Shown here: in pieces, positions 7,351 through 16,224 of the stretch | Position numbering within the stretch: the first letter of the stretch is position 1 | Layout of the letters: the number at the start of each line of letters is the position of its first letter | Origin: Hymenobacter sp. YIM 151500-1 | GTDB lineage: Bacteria; Bacteroidota; Bacteroidia; Cytophagales; Hymenobacteraceae | NCBI RefSeq assembly: GCF_025979885.1 | Contig: NZ_CP110139.1 | Coordinates: 3,616,001-3,680,000 of the forward strand | Direction of reading: 5' to 3' | DNA: 64,000 nt | The notes under the pieces: generated by a model | The model's input: only the letters and a program-made list of their open reading frames with translations | Told to the model about the DNA's origin: nothing | The model's database searches: none | Translations under genes and position numbers: made by a program

Positions 7351-9479
7351 CAGATGCGGGCCCGCTGGTTTTGGGCGCGCACCATCTTGGCGTCTTCCTT
7401 GCAGCCGAAAGCTTCGTAGAACTCCGGCATGTTCATCAGCGGGCCATTGGTGCGGAACTGAGCGGGTGAGTGTGGGTCGGTGAGGACTTGCTGGCGCAGG
7501 TACTCAGGACGGGCGTTGGTACGCCAGATTTGGGCCCAGGCCAGGAAGAAGCGCTGTTCCGGCGAGAAGCCGTCGTAGCGGGGGCGGGGCTGGATGCCGT
7601 ATTTCTTCTGTAGCTGCTTTTGCAGGGCCGAGTAGGCCAGGGCCAAGCCGCCAAAGTCAGCCAGGTTCTCGCCCATGGTCAGCTTGCCGTTCACGTGCAC
7701 CGAATCCAGGGGCTGAAAGGCCGAATACTGAGCGCCTACCATGTCGGCGCGTTTCGTGAATTCGGCCGCGTCTTCTTTGGTCCACCAGTCGCGCAGGTTG
7801 CCCTCGGCGTCCGACTGCCGGCCCCGGTCGTCGAAGCCGTGAGTGATTTCGTGGCCGATGACGGCGCCCATGCCGCCGTAGTTTACCGCGTCGTCGGCCT
7901 TGGGGTCGAAGAAGGGGGGCTGCATGATGCCAGCTGGAAACACGATTTCATTCAGCGAAGAGTTGTAGTAGGCATTCACCGTCGGCGGGGTCATGCCCCA
8001 CACGGCCCGGTCGATGGGCTTGCCGTAGCGTTGCAGGTTGTCTTTGGACTCCCATTCGCGGGCCGCCAGCAGGTTTTTCAAGTACGATTCGCGGGTGATT
8101 TGCAGAGCCGAGTAGTCCTTCCACTTGTCGGGGTAGCCGATTTTGACGGTGAAGGCGTTGAGCTTCTTCAGGGCCTCCTGCTTGGTGGCCGGGCTCATCC
8201 ACTCCAGGGCCTGGATATGCTCACCCATGGCTTCCTTGATGTTGGCCACCATTTCCAGGGCTTTCACCTTGGTGTCGGGGGTAAATGCCTTGTCTACGTA
8301 CAGCTGCCCGAAGGCTTCGCCCAACGCCGCGTCGGTGGCGCGCAGCATGCGCTTCCAGCGAGGCTGCTGCTGCTTGGCCCCGGTAAGGACCTGTTGAAAC
8401 CGAAACGACTCATCCACATAGGCCTTGGGCAGCGCCGACGACACGGAGTTCACCAGGTGCGCCCGCAGGTAGGTTTTCCAGTCGGCCAGCGGCTCTTGTT
8501 GCAGGGCAGCGCTGGCTTCTTTCAGAAACTCCGGCTGGCCCACAATCACCTCCTTAGCCGAACCCAGGCCCAGGGCCGGCAGCAGGGTGGGCAGGCCCAG
8601 GTTAGGGAACTGCTGGGTGGCCTCGGCCACGGTCATTTTGTTGTAGTTAGCGTACGGGTCGCGCAGGGCCACGCGGTCCTTGCTGGCTTTGGCCAGGCGG
8701 GTTTCCAGGCGCAGCACCGTAGCGGCGTTTTTCTGGGCCGCGGCCTCCGAGTCGCCGAGCAGCTTGAAGGTGTTCACCAGGTAGGTCTGGTAGGCCGACC
8801 GGATGGCCTTAGAGCGGGCGTCGTCCTTGAGGTAGTAGTCCCGGTCGGGGAGGGTGAGGCCGCCCTGGCTGAGGTAGAGGGCGTACTGGGTGCTGTTCTT
8901 GCGGTCCTGGTTTACGCCCATGCCAAACACGGAGCGGGTTTGCAGGCGTTGGGCCCGCACCAGCTCGCGCTGCATGCCTTTCAGGTCCCGGATGGCCTGG
9001 ATGCGGGCCAGCTCCGGCTGCAAATACTTCAGCCCGGCTTTCTCGATGGCCGCCGAGTCCATGGCCGAGGCGTAAAAGTCGCCCACCTTTTGCAGGTTGG
9101 AGCCTTTGGTGGCCGAGCGGTTGGCAGCCGCTTCCTCCAGAATACTGCGCATCACGGCCTCGTTCTGGTTAATCAGGGTGTTCCAGGAGCTCCACCGCGA
9201 CTCGGCGGCCGGAATCGGGTTGTTCTTGAGCCAAGTACCCGACGCATACTGAAAGAAGTCGTCGCAGGGCGACACCGATTTGTCGATGTTGCTGGGGTCG
9301 AGGCCCACGCCCGGCAGCACCGGCCCGGCCGGCGCGGCGGTGGTCGTTGTGGCGGAAGCCGTGGCCGCGGGCGTGTCGGTAGCGGCCGAGGTAGCGGCCG
9401 GGGTGCTGGAAGCGCAGCCCGCCAGGGCTAGAGCGGCGGCAGTTCCCAGGGAGAGCAGGAAGGTGTGGCGAAGGGTCAT
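7347..9479 (-). CDS. M13 family metallopeptidase lipoprotein (first of two)
   Basis: Neprilysin/PepO-type zinc endopeptidase, probably anchored in the envelope by lipid. The 710-residue protein begins with a lipoprotein signal ending LALAGC at about residue 22. A low-complexity Ala/Thr linker follows, then the M13 N-domain (DKSVSPCDDFFQYASGTW) and the catalytic domain. The zinc motif HEITH is at residues 543-547 and the third ligand lies in GENLADFGG near 602. The protein ends in the characteristic ...RIW. ATG 9479 was chosen because it starts the signal peptide; upstream in-frame codons to 9632 are repeat-like. A paralogue follows immediately upstream on the same strand. Predicted role is cleavage of peptides in the periplasm or at the surface. 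Confidence 0.93.
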   Translation of the reverse strand: MTLRHTFLLSLGTAAALALAGCASSTPAATSAATDTPAATASATTTTAAPAGPVLPGVGLDPSNIDKSVSPCDDFFQYASGTWLKNNPIPAAESRWSSWNTLINQNEAVMRSILEEAAANRSATKGSNLQKVGDFYASAMDSAAIEKAGLKYLQPELARIQAIRDLKGMQRELVRAQRLQTRSVFGMGVNQDRKNSTQYALYLSQGGLTLPDRDYYLKDDARSKAIRSAYQTYLVNTFKLLGDSEAAAQKNAATVLRLETRLAKASKDRVALRDPYANYNKMTVAEATQQFPNLGLPTLLPALGLGSAKEVIVGQPEFLKEASAALQQEPLADWKTYLRAHLVNSVSSALPKAYVDESFRFQQVLTGAKQQQPRWKRMLRATDAALGEAFGQLYVDKAFTPDTKVKALEMVANIKEAMGEHIQALEWMSPATKQEALKKLNAFTVKIGYPDKWKDYSALQITRESYLKNLLAAREWESKDNLQRYGKPIDRAVWGMTPPTVNAYYNSSLNEIVFPAGIMQPPFFDPKADDAVNYGGMGAVIGHEITHGFDDRGRQSDAEGNLRDWWTKEDAAEFTKRADMVGAQYSAFQPLDSVHVNGKLTMGENLADFGGLALAYSALQKQLQKKYGIQPRPRYDGFSPEQRFFLAWAQIWRTNARPEYLRQQVLTDPHSPAQFRTNGPLMNMPEFYEAFGCKEDAKMVRAQNQRARIW

Positions 9480-9669
9480 GGGTGGGTATGGAATGTAGGT
9501 TGTGGAAGAACTTCTGATTTGTCTGTCAGTTCGGGCGTCTTTAGCCCGCAGAGGACGCAGAGATTTGCGCAGAAGGCGCAGAGTTGTTCTGGCAGGATAA
9601 GGTCCTTGGCTTCGCCTTCCTCTGGTTCGCAAGCTCAGGATGGCAGGTCGTTTCCTTGCCGGGCAGCTA

Positions 9670-11763
9670 CTACCAAATCACCGCCCGCTCGGCATCGGGC
9701 CGCACCATTTTCTGGCCTTGCTGGCAGCCGAAGGCTTGGTAGAACTGGGGCATGTTCATCAGGGGGCCGATGGTGCGGTACTGGCCGGGTGAGTGCGGGT
9801 CGGTGAGGATTTGCTGACGCAGGGCAGCGGGCCGGATGTTCTGGCGGCGCAGCTGGGCCCAGGCCAGGAAAAAGCGCTGCTCCGGCGTGAAGCCGTCGAT
9901 GATGGGGCGCGGATTGGAGCCGTATTTCTGCTGAAGCTGCTTTTGCAGGGCGCCGTAGGCCACGGTGAGGCCCGCGAAGTCGGCCAGGTTTTCGCCCATG
10001 GTCAGCTTGCCGTTCACGTGCACCGAGTCCAGGGGCGAGAAGGCGTCGTACTGCTGGCCGACTACGGCGGCGCGCTTGGTGAACTCGGCCGCGTCGGCGG
10101 GCGTCCACCAGTCGCGCAGGTTGCCCTGGGCATCGTACTGGCGGCCTTGGTCGTCGAAGCCGTGGGTGATTTCGTGGCCGATAACCCCGCCGAGGGCCCC
10201 GTAATTCACGGCGTCGTCGGCTTCGGCGTCGAAGAAGGGCGGCTGGAGGTAGCCCGCCGGAAACACGATTTCGTTCATGGGCGGGTTGTAGTAGGCGTTG
10301 ATGGTGGGCGGGGTCATGCCCCACTCGTTCCGGTCAATCGGCCCGCCAAACTTCTTCACGTTTTCCCGATACGCCCACTCACGGGCGGCCAACACGTTTT
10401 TCAGGTACGACTCCCGCGAAATCTGCAAGGCCGAGTAGTCTTTCCACTGGTCGGGGTAGCCGATTTTGACGCGCAAAGCATTCAGCTTTTGCAAGGCTTC
10501 CTGCTTGGTGGCGTCGCTCATCCAGGTGTTGCTGCGGATGTGGTCGGCCATGGACGCCTTGATGTTCTGCACCATTTCCAGCGCCTTCTGCTTGGCTTCC
10601 GGCGGAAAGGCCTTGTCGACGTACAGCTGCCCAAAAGCTTCGCCCAGCGTAGCGTCGGTAGCGGCTTGCATTCGTTTCCAGCGGGCCGCTTGCTGCTTGG
10701 CGCCGCTCTGCACCTGCTGGAAGCGGAAGGCCTCATCGGCGTAGGGCTTGGGCAGGGCCGACGGCACCGACGACACCAGCTGCCAGGTTAGGTAAGTGGC
10801 TATATCCGGCAGGGGCTCCTGCTGGAGCACGGCGTTCAGCTCCTGAAAAAACGGTGGCTGGCCCACTATCACCTCCTGGGCAGTGCCCAGGCCGTTTTCA
10901 GCCAGCATGGTAGGCAGCCCCACGGCCGGGTACTGGCGGTGGAAGTTGGCCACCGGCAGCTTGTTGTAGTTGAGCTGAGGGTTACGCAGCTCCACGCGGG
11001 TGCGGCTGGCCTGGGCCAGGCGCTTCTCCAGGCGCAGCACAGCCGCCGCTTTGCGCGCGGCCGTAGCCTCCGCGTCGCCCATCAGCCGGAACGTGTTGGT
11101 CAGGTACGCTACGTAAGCCGTGCGAATGGCCTGGGAGCGGGCATCATCCTTGAGGTAATAGTCCCGGTCGGGCATGCCCAGGCCGCCCTGGTAGAGGTTG
11201 ACGGCGTATTGGGAGCTGTTCTTCCGGTCGGGGCCCACGCCGGCCCGGAAAAAAGCGCCCGTGCCCAGGCGCTGCTGCCGGGCCAGCAGGGCGGGCAGCG
11301 CCTTCCGGTCCTTAAGGGCCTGAATGCGGGCCAGCTCCGGCTGTAGGTACTTCAGGCCCGCCGCTTCAATGGCCGCTGAGTCCATGCCGGAAGCGTAGAA
11401 GTCGCCCACCTTTTGCAGGTTCGAGCCTTTGGGGGCGGCGGTATTGGCCGCGGCTTCTTCCAGAATCTGCCGCAGCGTGGCCTGGGTCCGGTCGCCGAGC
11501 AGGTTGCGCGGGCCCCAGCTGGAAGCGTAGGCCGGAATTGGGTTGTTCTTCAGCCAGTTGCCACCCGAAAACAAAAAGAAATCCTCGCAGGGCGACACCG
11601 TGCGGTCAAGGTCTTGCAGGCTGAGGCTGCGGCCCCCGCTGCTGGTGGGTGCGGCCGGAGCCGCCGCGGTAGTTGGTTGGGTAGCAGGTTGGCTGGTGGC
11701 GCAGCCGGCCAAAGCCAGCGCAACCGCCGCTGTGCCCAGGCGGGCTGCGGAAAGGTGTTTCAT
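9670..11763 (-). CDS. M13 family metallopeptidase lipoprotein (second of two)
   Basis: A tandem paralogue of the neighbouring peptidase: 697 residues, the same lipoprotein start (LALAGC near residue 20), the M13 N-domain (LDRTVSPCEDFFLFSGGNW) and zinc motif HEITH at residues 530-534. It has the same GENLADF third-ligand region and ends ...AVIW. The two proteins align over nearly their whole length by eye, with frequent substitutions, indicating an old duplication. ATG 11763 gives the signal peptide directly. The 190 bp between the two genes leaves room for a separate promoter. Differences in substrate choice cannot be read from the sequence. Confidence 0.93.
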   Translation of the reverse strand: MKHLSAARLGTAAVALALAGCATSQPATQPTTAAAPAAPTSSGGRSLSLQDLDRTVSPCEDFFLFSGGNWLKNNPIPAYASSWGPRNLLGDRTQATLRQILEEAAANTAAPKGSNLQKVGDFYASGMDSAAIEAAGLKYLQPELARIQALKDRKALPALLARQQRLGTGAFFRAGVGPDRKNSSQYAVNLYQGGLGMPDRDYYLKDDARSQAIRTAYVAYLTNTFRLMGDAEATAARKAAAVLRLEKRLAQASRTRVELRNPQLNYNKLPVANFHRQYPAVGLPTMLAENGLGTAQEVIVGQPPFFQELNAVLQQEPLPDIATYLTWQLVSSVPSALPKPYADEAFRFQQVQSGAKQQAARWKRMQAATDATLGEAFGQLYVDKAFPPEAKQKALEMVQNIKASMADHIRSNTWMSDATKQEALQKLNALRVKIGYPDQWKDYSALQISRESYLKNVLAAREWAYRENVKKFGGPIDRNEWGMTPPTINAYYNPPMNEIVFPAGYLQPPFFDAEADDAVNYGALGGVIGHEITHGFDDQGRQYDAQGNLRDWWTPADAAEFTKRAAVVGQQYDAFSPLDSVHVNGKLTMGENLADFAGLTVAYGALQKQLQQKYGSNPRPIIDGFTPEQRFFLAWAQLRRQNIRPAALRQQILTDPHSPGQYRTIGPLMNMPQFYQAFGCQQGQKMVRPDAERAVIW

Positions 11764-11827
11764 AGAGCAAGATGGAAAGGCGCACGGTAAGGTCGCGCGG
11801 AAGCGGGTAAGGGTTGCGCCCGGCAGC

Positions 11828-11916
11828 GGCGCGAAGCTTCCGCTGCGCCTATCGGTGCGGACCACAGCGCCGACAAGCACTGTTCAACACTGCGCGAAAC
11901 GGGAGCTGCGCGCTAC
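11828..11916. repeat. Degenerate REP-like inverted pair
   Basis: Two hairpin-prone units, gcgcgaagcttccgctgcgc near 11829 and an inverted relative ending gctgcgcgctac at 11916, resemble the gtagcgcgaagc units at 4.9-5.06 kb. They lie between the second M13 gene and the oxidoreductase stop. Several mismatches are present, so this looks like an old copy. Confidence 0.4.
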
Positions 11917-11930
11917 ACCTGCCGTTCGTG

Positions 11931-13004
11931 TCAGGTCTGGCGGGGCTTGGCCCGCTCGTACTGTACAGGCCAGGCCACTTCGGCACCCAGCTCCTGGGCG
12001 GCGTGCAGGGGGAAGTACGGGTCGCGCAGGGAGGCGCGGGCCAGCAGCACCACGTCGGCTTGGCCCGAGGCAATGATTTCCTCGGCCTGCTGGGCGGTGG
12101 TAATGAGGCCGACGGCGCCGGTGGGCAGGCCAGTTTCCTGGCGCACCCGCTTGGCAAACGGCACCTGGTAGCCGGGCCCGACCGGGATGGAGGCTTGAGG
12201 CACGTTGCCGCCGGTGGAGCAGTCCAGCAGGTCCACGCCTTCGGCTTTCAGCAAGTAAGCCAGGGCTACGGTGTCGTCGGCGGTCCAGCCGCCCTCGGTC
12301 CAGTCGGTGGCCGACACGCGCACGAACAGGGGTAGGTGGTTGGGCAGTTCGGCGCGAGTGGCGCGCACCACCTCCAGCAGCAGCCGCACCCGGTTCTCGA
12401 AGGAGCCGCCGTACTGGTCGGGGCGCTGGTTGCTGAGCGGCGACAGAAACTGATGGAGCAGGTAGCCGTGGGCGGCGTGCAGCTCCACCACGTCGAAGCC
12501 CGCCGCCACGGCCCGCCGGGTGGCCGAGCGGAAGTCCTGAATGAGCCGCTCGATGTCGGCGGCGGACAGCTCGTGCGGGGCCGTTTCGGCGGGCGCGAAG
12601 GGCAGGGCGCTGGGCGCTACGGTGGGCCAGCCGCCGGCCGGTGGCGGCAGCTGCTGGCCGCCTTGCCAGGGGCTGGTGTGGCTGGCCTTGCGGCCGGCGT
12701 GGGCCAGCTGGATGCCCGGCGTGCAGCCGTGAGCCCGCAGAAAAGCGGTGATGCGCTGCAAGCCAGGTACATGGTCGTCGTGCCAGATGCCCAGGTCGTC
12801 GGGGGTAATGCGGCCCTCGGGGGCTACGGCAGTGGCTTCAAGCAAAATCAGGCCGGCCCCGCCCACGGCCCGGGAGCCCAGGTGTACCAGGTGCCAGTCG
12901 TTGACGAAGCCATCCTGGGCGCTGTACTGGCACATGGGCGAAATCACCAGTCGGTTTTTGAGCGTAATGCCGCGCAGCGGTAGCGGCGTGAAAAGCCGAA
13001 TCAT
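11931..13004 (-). CDS. Old yellow enzyme family NADH:flavin oxidoreductase (YqjM/NamA type)
   Basis: FMN-dependent ene-reductase acting on activated C=C bonds, cytoplasmic. The 357-residue TIM barrel has the YqjM-class marks: SPMCQYSA with Cys25 and Tyr27, the substrate-anion-binding pair in [13 protein letters not shown] (His176, His179), then [16 protein letters not shown], and a phosphate-binding end near [18 protein letters not shown]. Length is as expected. It is a single gene with no obvious operon partner and points away from the membrane-protein/XRE pair, with 280 bp of shared upstream DNA. Physiological substrate unknown; quinone or electrophile detoxification is commonly inferred for this class. 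Confidence 0.93.
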   Translation of the reverse strand: MIRLFTPLPLRGITLKNRLVISPMCQYSAQDGFVNDWHLVHLGSRAVGGAGLILLEATAVAPEGRITPDDLGIWHDDHVPGLQRITAFLRAHGCTPGIQLAHAGRKASHTSPWQGGQQLPPPAGGWPTVAPSALPFAPAETAPHELSAADIERLIQDFRSATRRAVAAGFDVVELHAAHGYLLHQFLSPLSNQRPDQYGGSFENRVRLLLEVVRATRAELPNHLPLFVRVSATDWTEGGWTADDTVALAYLLKAEGVDLLDCSTGGNVPQASIPVGPGYQVPFAKRVRQETGLPTGAVGLITTAQQAEEIIASGQADVVLLARASLRDPYFPLHAAQELGAEVAWPVQYERAKPRQT

Positions 13005-13204
13005 TCGGGTAAGGAGAAGAATGTCAAAACAAAGCCCTTTTAACCCTTGTGCCTGATTTCGGGTTTCGGAGATGCGCTATTCGGTGGTTGCTTTTCGGCG
13101 CGGGGAGCGAAATTAGGGCCGCATTATAGCTGGAGACGCCCCAGCTTACCCGCCATCAGGCCAGCAAGTCTGCGTGGTATGAGAAAAATAAAGTACACTG
13201 TCCT

Positions 13205-13212
13205 TATCTTTG
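13205..13212 (+). promoter_or_regulatory. Bacteroidetes-type -7 element (TATCTTTG)
   Basis: TATCTTTG matches the TAnnTTTG consensus of the Bacteroidetes primary sigma factor. It lies about 73 bp upstream of the membrane-protein start at 13285, in an A/T-rich intergenic stretch. A clear TTG box at the -33 position is not obvious. Confidence 0.4.
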
Positions 13213-13284
13213 TGTAATGTATACTTGACTTTTTGGAAAATATATATGACGTTTATGCGTCTATTTACCTAAGCGTCTAGTATC

Positions 13285-13743
13285 ATGCTGACACAGTATT
13301 TGTTCCCTCATCGATTCAAGCGGCTCGGCCTTGTGCTTACCGGAGTGTCGTTGGTAGCGGGCTTGTTGGAATTGTACGAAGCCATAAAGCTGCCTAAGCT
13401 ACTCGCCTGGTTACCAGCGGGCCTCGGCGACTGGGCACCTTTTCCAGGACCAGAGCGAGCCAACCACGACTTATGGGCTTTATTATTTATCGTGGGTGGC
13501 GTGTTGGCGGCCTGCTCCCGAGAGCAAGTAGAGGACGAGTACATTGCCAAAATCCGGCTTGCGTCGCTGCTCTGGGCTTTTTATCTGTACTACGCGTTGC
13601 TGGCTTTGTCTTTCCTGCTGTTCAGTGGCACTGCCTTCCTGAGCGTGATGCTATACGCCATGTTTGCGCCGCTGCTCTTGTTTCTGGTACGTTTTCATCT
13701 GGCCCTGCTCTTGGGAGCCAACAAGGCAGTTTATGAGGAATAA
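13285..13743 (+). CDS. Small integral membrane protein of unknown function
   Basis: I do not recognise the family. The 152 residues contain hydrophobic segments at about 14-32, 64-77, 95-115 and 120-143, consistent with three or four membrane spans. A charged stretch, CSREQVEDEYIAKIR, near residues 78-92 probably lies in the cytoplasm. Its end overlaps the start of an XRE-type regulator by 11 bases. Such a membrane protein paired with a tiny helix-turn-helix regulator recurs in many bacteria, and the regulator may control this gene. No enzyme motifs are visible. Confidence 0.75.
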   Translation: MLTQYLFPHRFKRLGLVLTGVSLVAGLLELYEAIKLPKLLAWLPAGLGDWAPFPGPERANHDLWALLFIVGGVLAACSREQVEDEYIAKIRLASLLWAFYLYYALLALSFLLFSGTAFLSVMLYAMFAPLLLFLVRFHLALLLGANKAVYEE

Positions 13744-13933
13744 CCTGCGCGTAGAGCGGGCCGTCCTGCGTCTGACCCAGGAAGAGTTGGCCCGGCGCAT
13801 TGGCGTGAGCCGCCAGACCATCAACGCCATGGAAGCCGGCAAATACGTGCCCTCCACCGTACTGGCCCTGAAGCTGGCCGGCGTATTCGGCAAGCCGGTG
13901 GAAAGCCTGTTTCAGTTGGAAGACGAAGACTGA
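13733..13933 (+). CDS. XRE family transcriptional regulator (66 aa)
   Basis: A minimal helix-turn-helix DNA-binding protein. Nearly the whole 66 residues form the HTH_3 fold: RLTQEELARRIGVSRQTINA gives helices 2-3, followed by MEAGKYVPST and a C-terminal KLAGVFGKPVESLF. The ATG at 13733 (MRNNLRVERAV) overlaps the membrane-protein stop by 11 bases, so translational coupling is likely; upstream in-frame codons encode nothing HTH-like. Small XRE proteins of this kind often repress their own operon. Confidence 0.88.
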   Translation: MRNNLRVERAVLRLTQEELARRIGVSRQTINAMEAGKYVPSTVLALKLAGVFGKPVESLFQLEDED

Positions 13934-13989
13934 ATCACGGAGTATGCAGATGCGTCGCTGATTATACTGATGCTACTCCCCGTTGGTAG

Positions 13990-14036
13990 CCCAATCAGCG
14001 TAATCTGCGAAAAATCTGCGTAATCTGTGATTTATG
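13990..14036 (+). repeat. Dispersed leader repeat (aatctgtgatt motif), copy 1
   Basis: The segment before the hydrolase start holds aatcagcgtaatctgcg and then tctgcgtaatctgtgattta, running directly into the ATG at 14034. A related block (aatcagcgcgtaatctgcac, then aatctgtgatta) lies directly before the DUF7009 start at 20723. In both places the repeat ends within four bases of the start codon. Confidence 0.5.
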
Positions 14037-14831
14037 AAAGTGCTACTGATTATCCTTGGCTTGGGCCTGGGCTTGTACGCTGCCGTTTGCCTGCTCCTGT
14101 ACGTGAAGCAGGAGAGTCTGCTGTTTTTCCCCACGCGCCTGCCGGCCGACTACCAATTCCGCTTCCCCGGCCGCTTCACCGAGCGGTGGGTGACGGCTGC
14201 CGATGGCACCCGCCTGCACGGTCTGCTCTTCCGGGCCGAGACGGATTCGGCCAAGGGGTTGATTTTCTACTTGCACGGCAACGGCGGCGCCCTCGACAGC
14301 TGGGGCAGCGTGGCCCCGCTCTACACCCGGCAGGGCTACGACGTGTTCCTGCTCGACTACCGCGGCTACGGCAAAAGCCAGGGCCACATCAGCAGTGAAG
14401 CGCAGCTACGAGCCGATGCGGAAGTTGCCTACCAGCAGCTCCTGCCCGAATACCCGGAGGCCCGGACCGTAGTGCTGGGCTACTCGCTGGGCACGGGTGT
14501 GGCTGCCTGGGTGGCGGCCCACCATCGGCCGCGGCTGCTTATCCTGCAAGCTCCTTACTACAGCCTGCGCGACGTGGCCCGCCATCATTTTCCGTGGGTG
14601 CCGGGCTTTCTGGTGCGCTACCCGCTGCGCACCTATCAGCAGCTGCCCCAGGTGCAGGCACCCATCGTCGTCTTTCACGGCGACCAGGACGAGGTGATTC
14701 CCCACGAATCGGCGCGGAAGCTGCGGCCCCTGCTGAAACCCAAGGACCAGTTTATCACGCTGCCCGGCGCGGGCCACAACGGCATGACGGAAAATCCTCA
14801 GTATCAGCAGGTGCTGGCTGGGATTCTATAA
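14034..14831 (+). CDS. Alpha/beta hydrolase, membrane-anchored
   Basis: A serine hydrolase of the ABHD13/BEM46-like type. The 265-residue protein begins with an N-terminal hydrophobic anchor (residues 2-24) and then the alpha/beta fold. FYLHGNGGALDSW gives the oxyanion-hole region, the nucleophile elbow GYSLG has Ser151, the acidic residue lies in FHGDQDEV (about Asp218), and the histidine is His247 in GAGHNG. Length fits the family. It has a short intergenic leader made of a dispersed repeat. The natural substrate cannot be inferred; esterase or lipase activity at the inner membrane is likely. Confidence 0.88.
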   Translation: MKVLLIILGLGLGLYAAVCLLLYVKQESLLFFPTRLPADYQFRFPGRFTERWVTAADGTRLHGLLFRAETDSAKGLIFYLHGNGGALDSWGSVAPLYTRQGYDVFLLDYRGYGKSQGHISSEAQLRADAEVAYQQLLPEYPEARTVVLGYSLGTGVAAWVAAHHRPRLLILQAPYYSLRDVARHHFPWVPGFLVRYPLRTYQQLPQVQAPIVVFHGDQDEVIPHESARKLRPLLKPKDQFITLPGAGHNGMTENPQYQQVLAGIL

Positions 14832-14881
14832 GCGGTTCGGAAGTCGGGTGGACGACGTAGCCCGCAGAAGCCGCAGATACC

Positions 14882-16042
14882 CTACTTTCCCAGGCCTACC
14901 CAGCCGCGCTGCATGGCGTAGTACAGGGCTGTGCCCACGGTCAGGCCCACCAGGTAGCCGTAGGGCAGGCCGGCGCAGAGCAGGCCCACCAGCAAGGCCA
15001 CCAGCAGCTCGGGGCGGGAGCTGCTGACGTCGCGGAGCAGGCTAGCCAGGGTCAGGGCCTCGAAGAGCAGCAGCACGCCCAGGATGGGTAAGGGAAATAT
15101 CTGGACCACTTGCTGAAAACCCTGGCTCAGCAGCAGGCCCAGCCCCAGAAACAGCAACCCATACAGCACCACCGAGCCGCCCGTGCGGCCCCCAAACGTG
15201 TAGTGCCCCACCATGCCGCCCGAGCCGTGGCATACCGGGAAGCCGCCCAGAAACGGGTTTATCAGGTTCATCAGGGCGTAGGTGAAGCTGATTTGCCGCA
15301 CGGTGAGGTTGCGCTCCGGAAAGTAGTCGTGGGCGACCTGGCGGGTGGCCAGCACGGAGTTGCCCAAGGACAGCGAAATCTGGGGCAAAGCCAGCAGCAG
15401 GGCGCCGGTGACAATGTCGGGCCACTGGGGCACGTGCCAAGTAGGCAGGCGCAGGCCCACGGCCCGCTGGGCAGTGGCCAGGTCGAGCTTGAAGAGCAGG
15501 GCGTAGGCCACGCCTAGGGCAATAACCACCAGAGCGGCCGGCCAGCGGCGGTTGCCCAGCAGCACCACCGTCAGCAGAAAGCCGGCGGCAGCCAGGACGT
15601 AGCCGGGCAGCCCATCGGCAGGCACGTATTCTTTCAGCGCCAGCGTCGCCAGCTGCAAGGCCAGCCCAAACTGAATGCCCCGCACCACGGGCTTGGGCAC
15701 CAGCCGGGCCAGGGCATCCACCAGTCCCGACACCGACAGCACCAGCATACCGACCCCAATGGCCAGCCCGCCCCCGAAGATAACCCGGTCGGGCAGCTTC
15801 TGGGCAATAACCAGGGCGGCAAAGGCCTTGAGCGGCTGCACCGGCATGGGCATGCCGTACCACCACCCCGAAAACACCTGCATCAGCCCGAACAAGATGA
15901 GCACGCCCGCGCTGTCCATGCCCGAGGCAGCCACCACTCCAATCAGCAGCGGCAGGTCGGTGCCCAGGTCGCCGAAGGCACCGGCCAGCTCATTTCGGTC
16001 GAAGCGCAGGCGGCGGGAAGGAGAGGGGGCGGTGAGGGGCAT
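14882..16042 (-). CDS. MOT1-type sulfate/molybdate transporter
   Basis: A 386-residue polytopic membrane protein of the MOT1 (putative molybdate/sulfate transporter) family. The N-terminal signature NELAGAFGDLGTDLPLLIGV and the MPMPVQPLKAFAALVIAQ segment are conserved parts of that family, and a second repeat includes NPFLGGFPVCHGSGGMVGHY. About ten hydrophobic segments are visible. The context supports molybdate: MoeB, FdhD and a molybdopterin oxidoreductase lie within 7 kb. Sulfate remains possible because selectivity cannot be read from the sequence. Confidence 0.85.
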   Translation of the reverse strand: MPLTAPSPSRRLRFDRNELAGAFGDLGTDLPLLIGVVAASGMDSAGVLILFGLMQVFSGWWYGMPMPVQPLKAFAALVIAQKLPDRVIFGGGLAIGVGMLVLSVSGLVDALARLVPKPVVRGIQFGLALQLATLALKEYVPADGLPGYVLAAAGFLLTVVLLGNRRWPAALVVIALGVAYALLFKLDLATAQRAVGLRLPTWHVPQWPDIVTGALLLALPQISLSLGNSVLATRQVAHDYFPERNLTVRQISFTYALMNLINPFLGGFPVCHGSGGMVGHYTFGGRTGGSVVLYGLLFLGLGLLLSQGFQQVVQIFPLPILGVLLLFEALTLASLLRDVSSSRPELLVALLVGLLCAGLPYGYLVGLTVGTALYYAMQRGWVGLGK

Positions 16043-16224
16043 CAGAGGGCGGCAAGAAAGAGTGAAATGCGCGGAACGTGAAAGTGGCTGGCGGTAGATG
16101 TCTCGGCAGTGTGAAAGTAAAAACTTTCGCTTTAGATAGTATTACTATTTTTTTTGATAGCAGCCTCAAACATTTTTAGACAGACGCAAGTTAAAGCGGA
16201 AAACACACCAAACTTTTACTGCTT

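Noticed and set aside
7620..9431. 603-codon open frame opposite the first M13 peptidase
   Set aside because: It mirrors the peptidase reading frame, has low-complexity composition and no recognisable fold.
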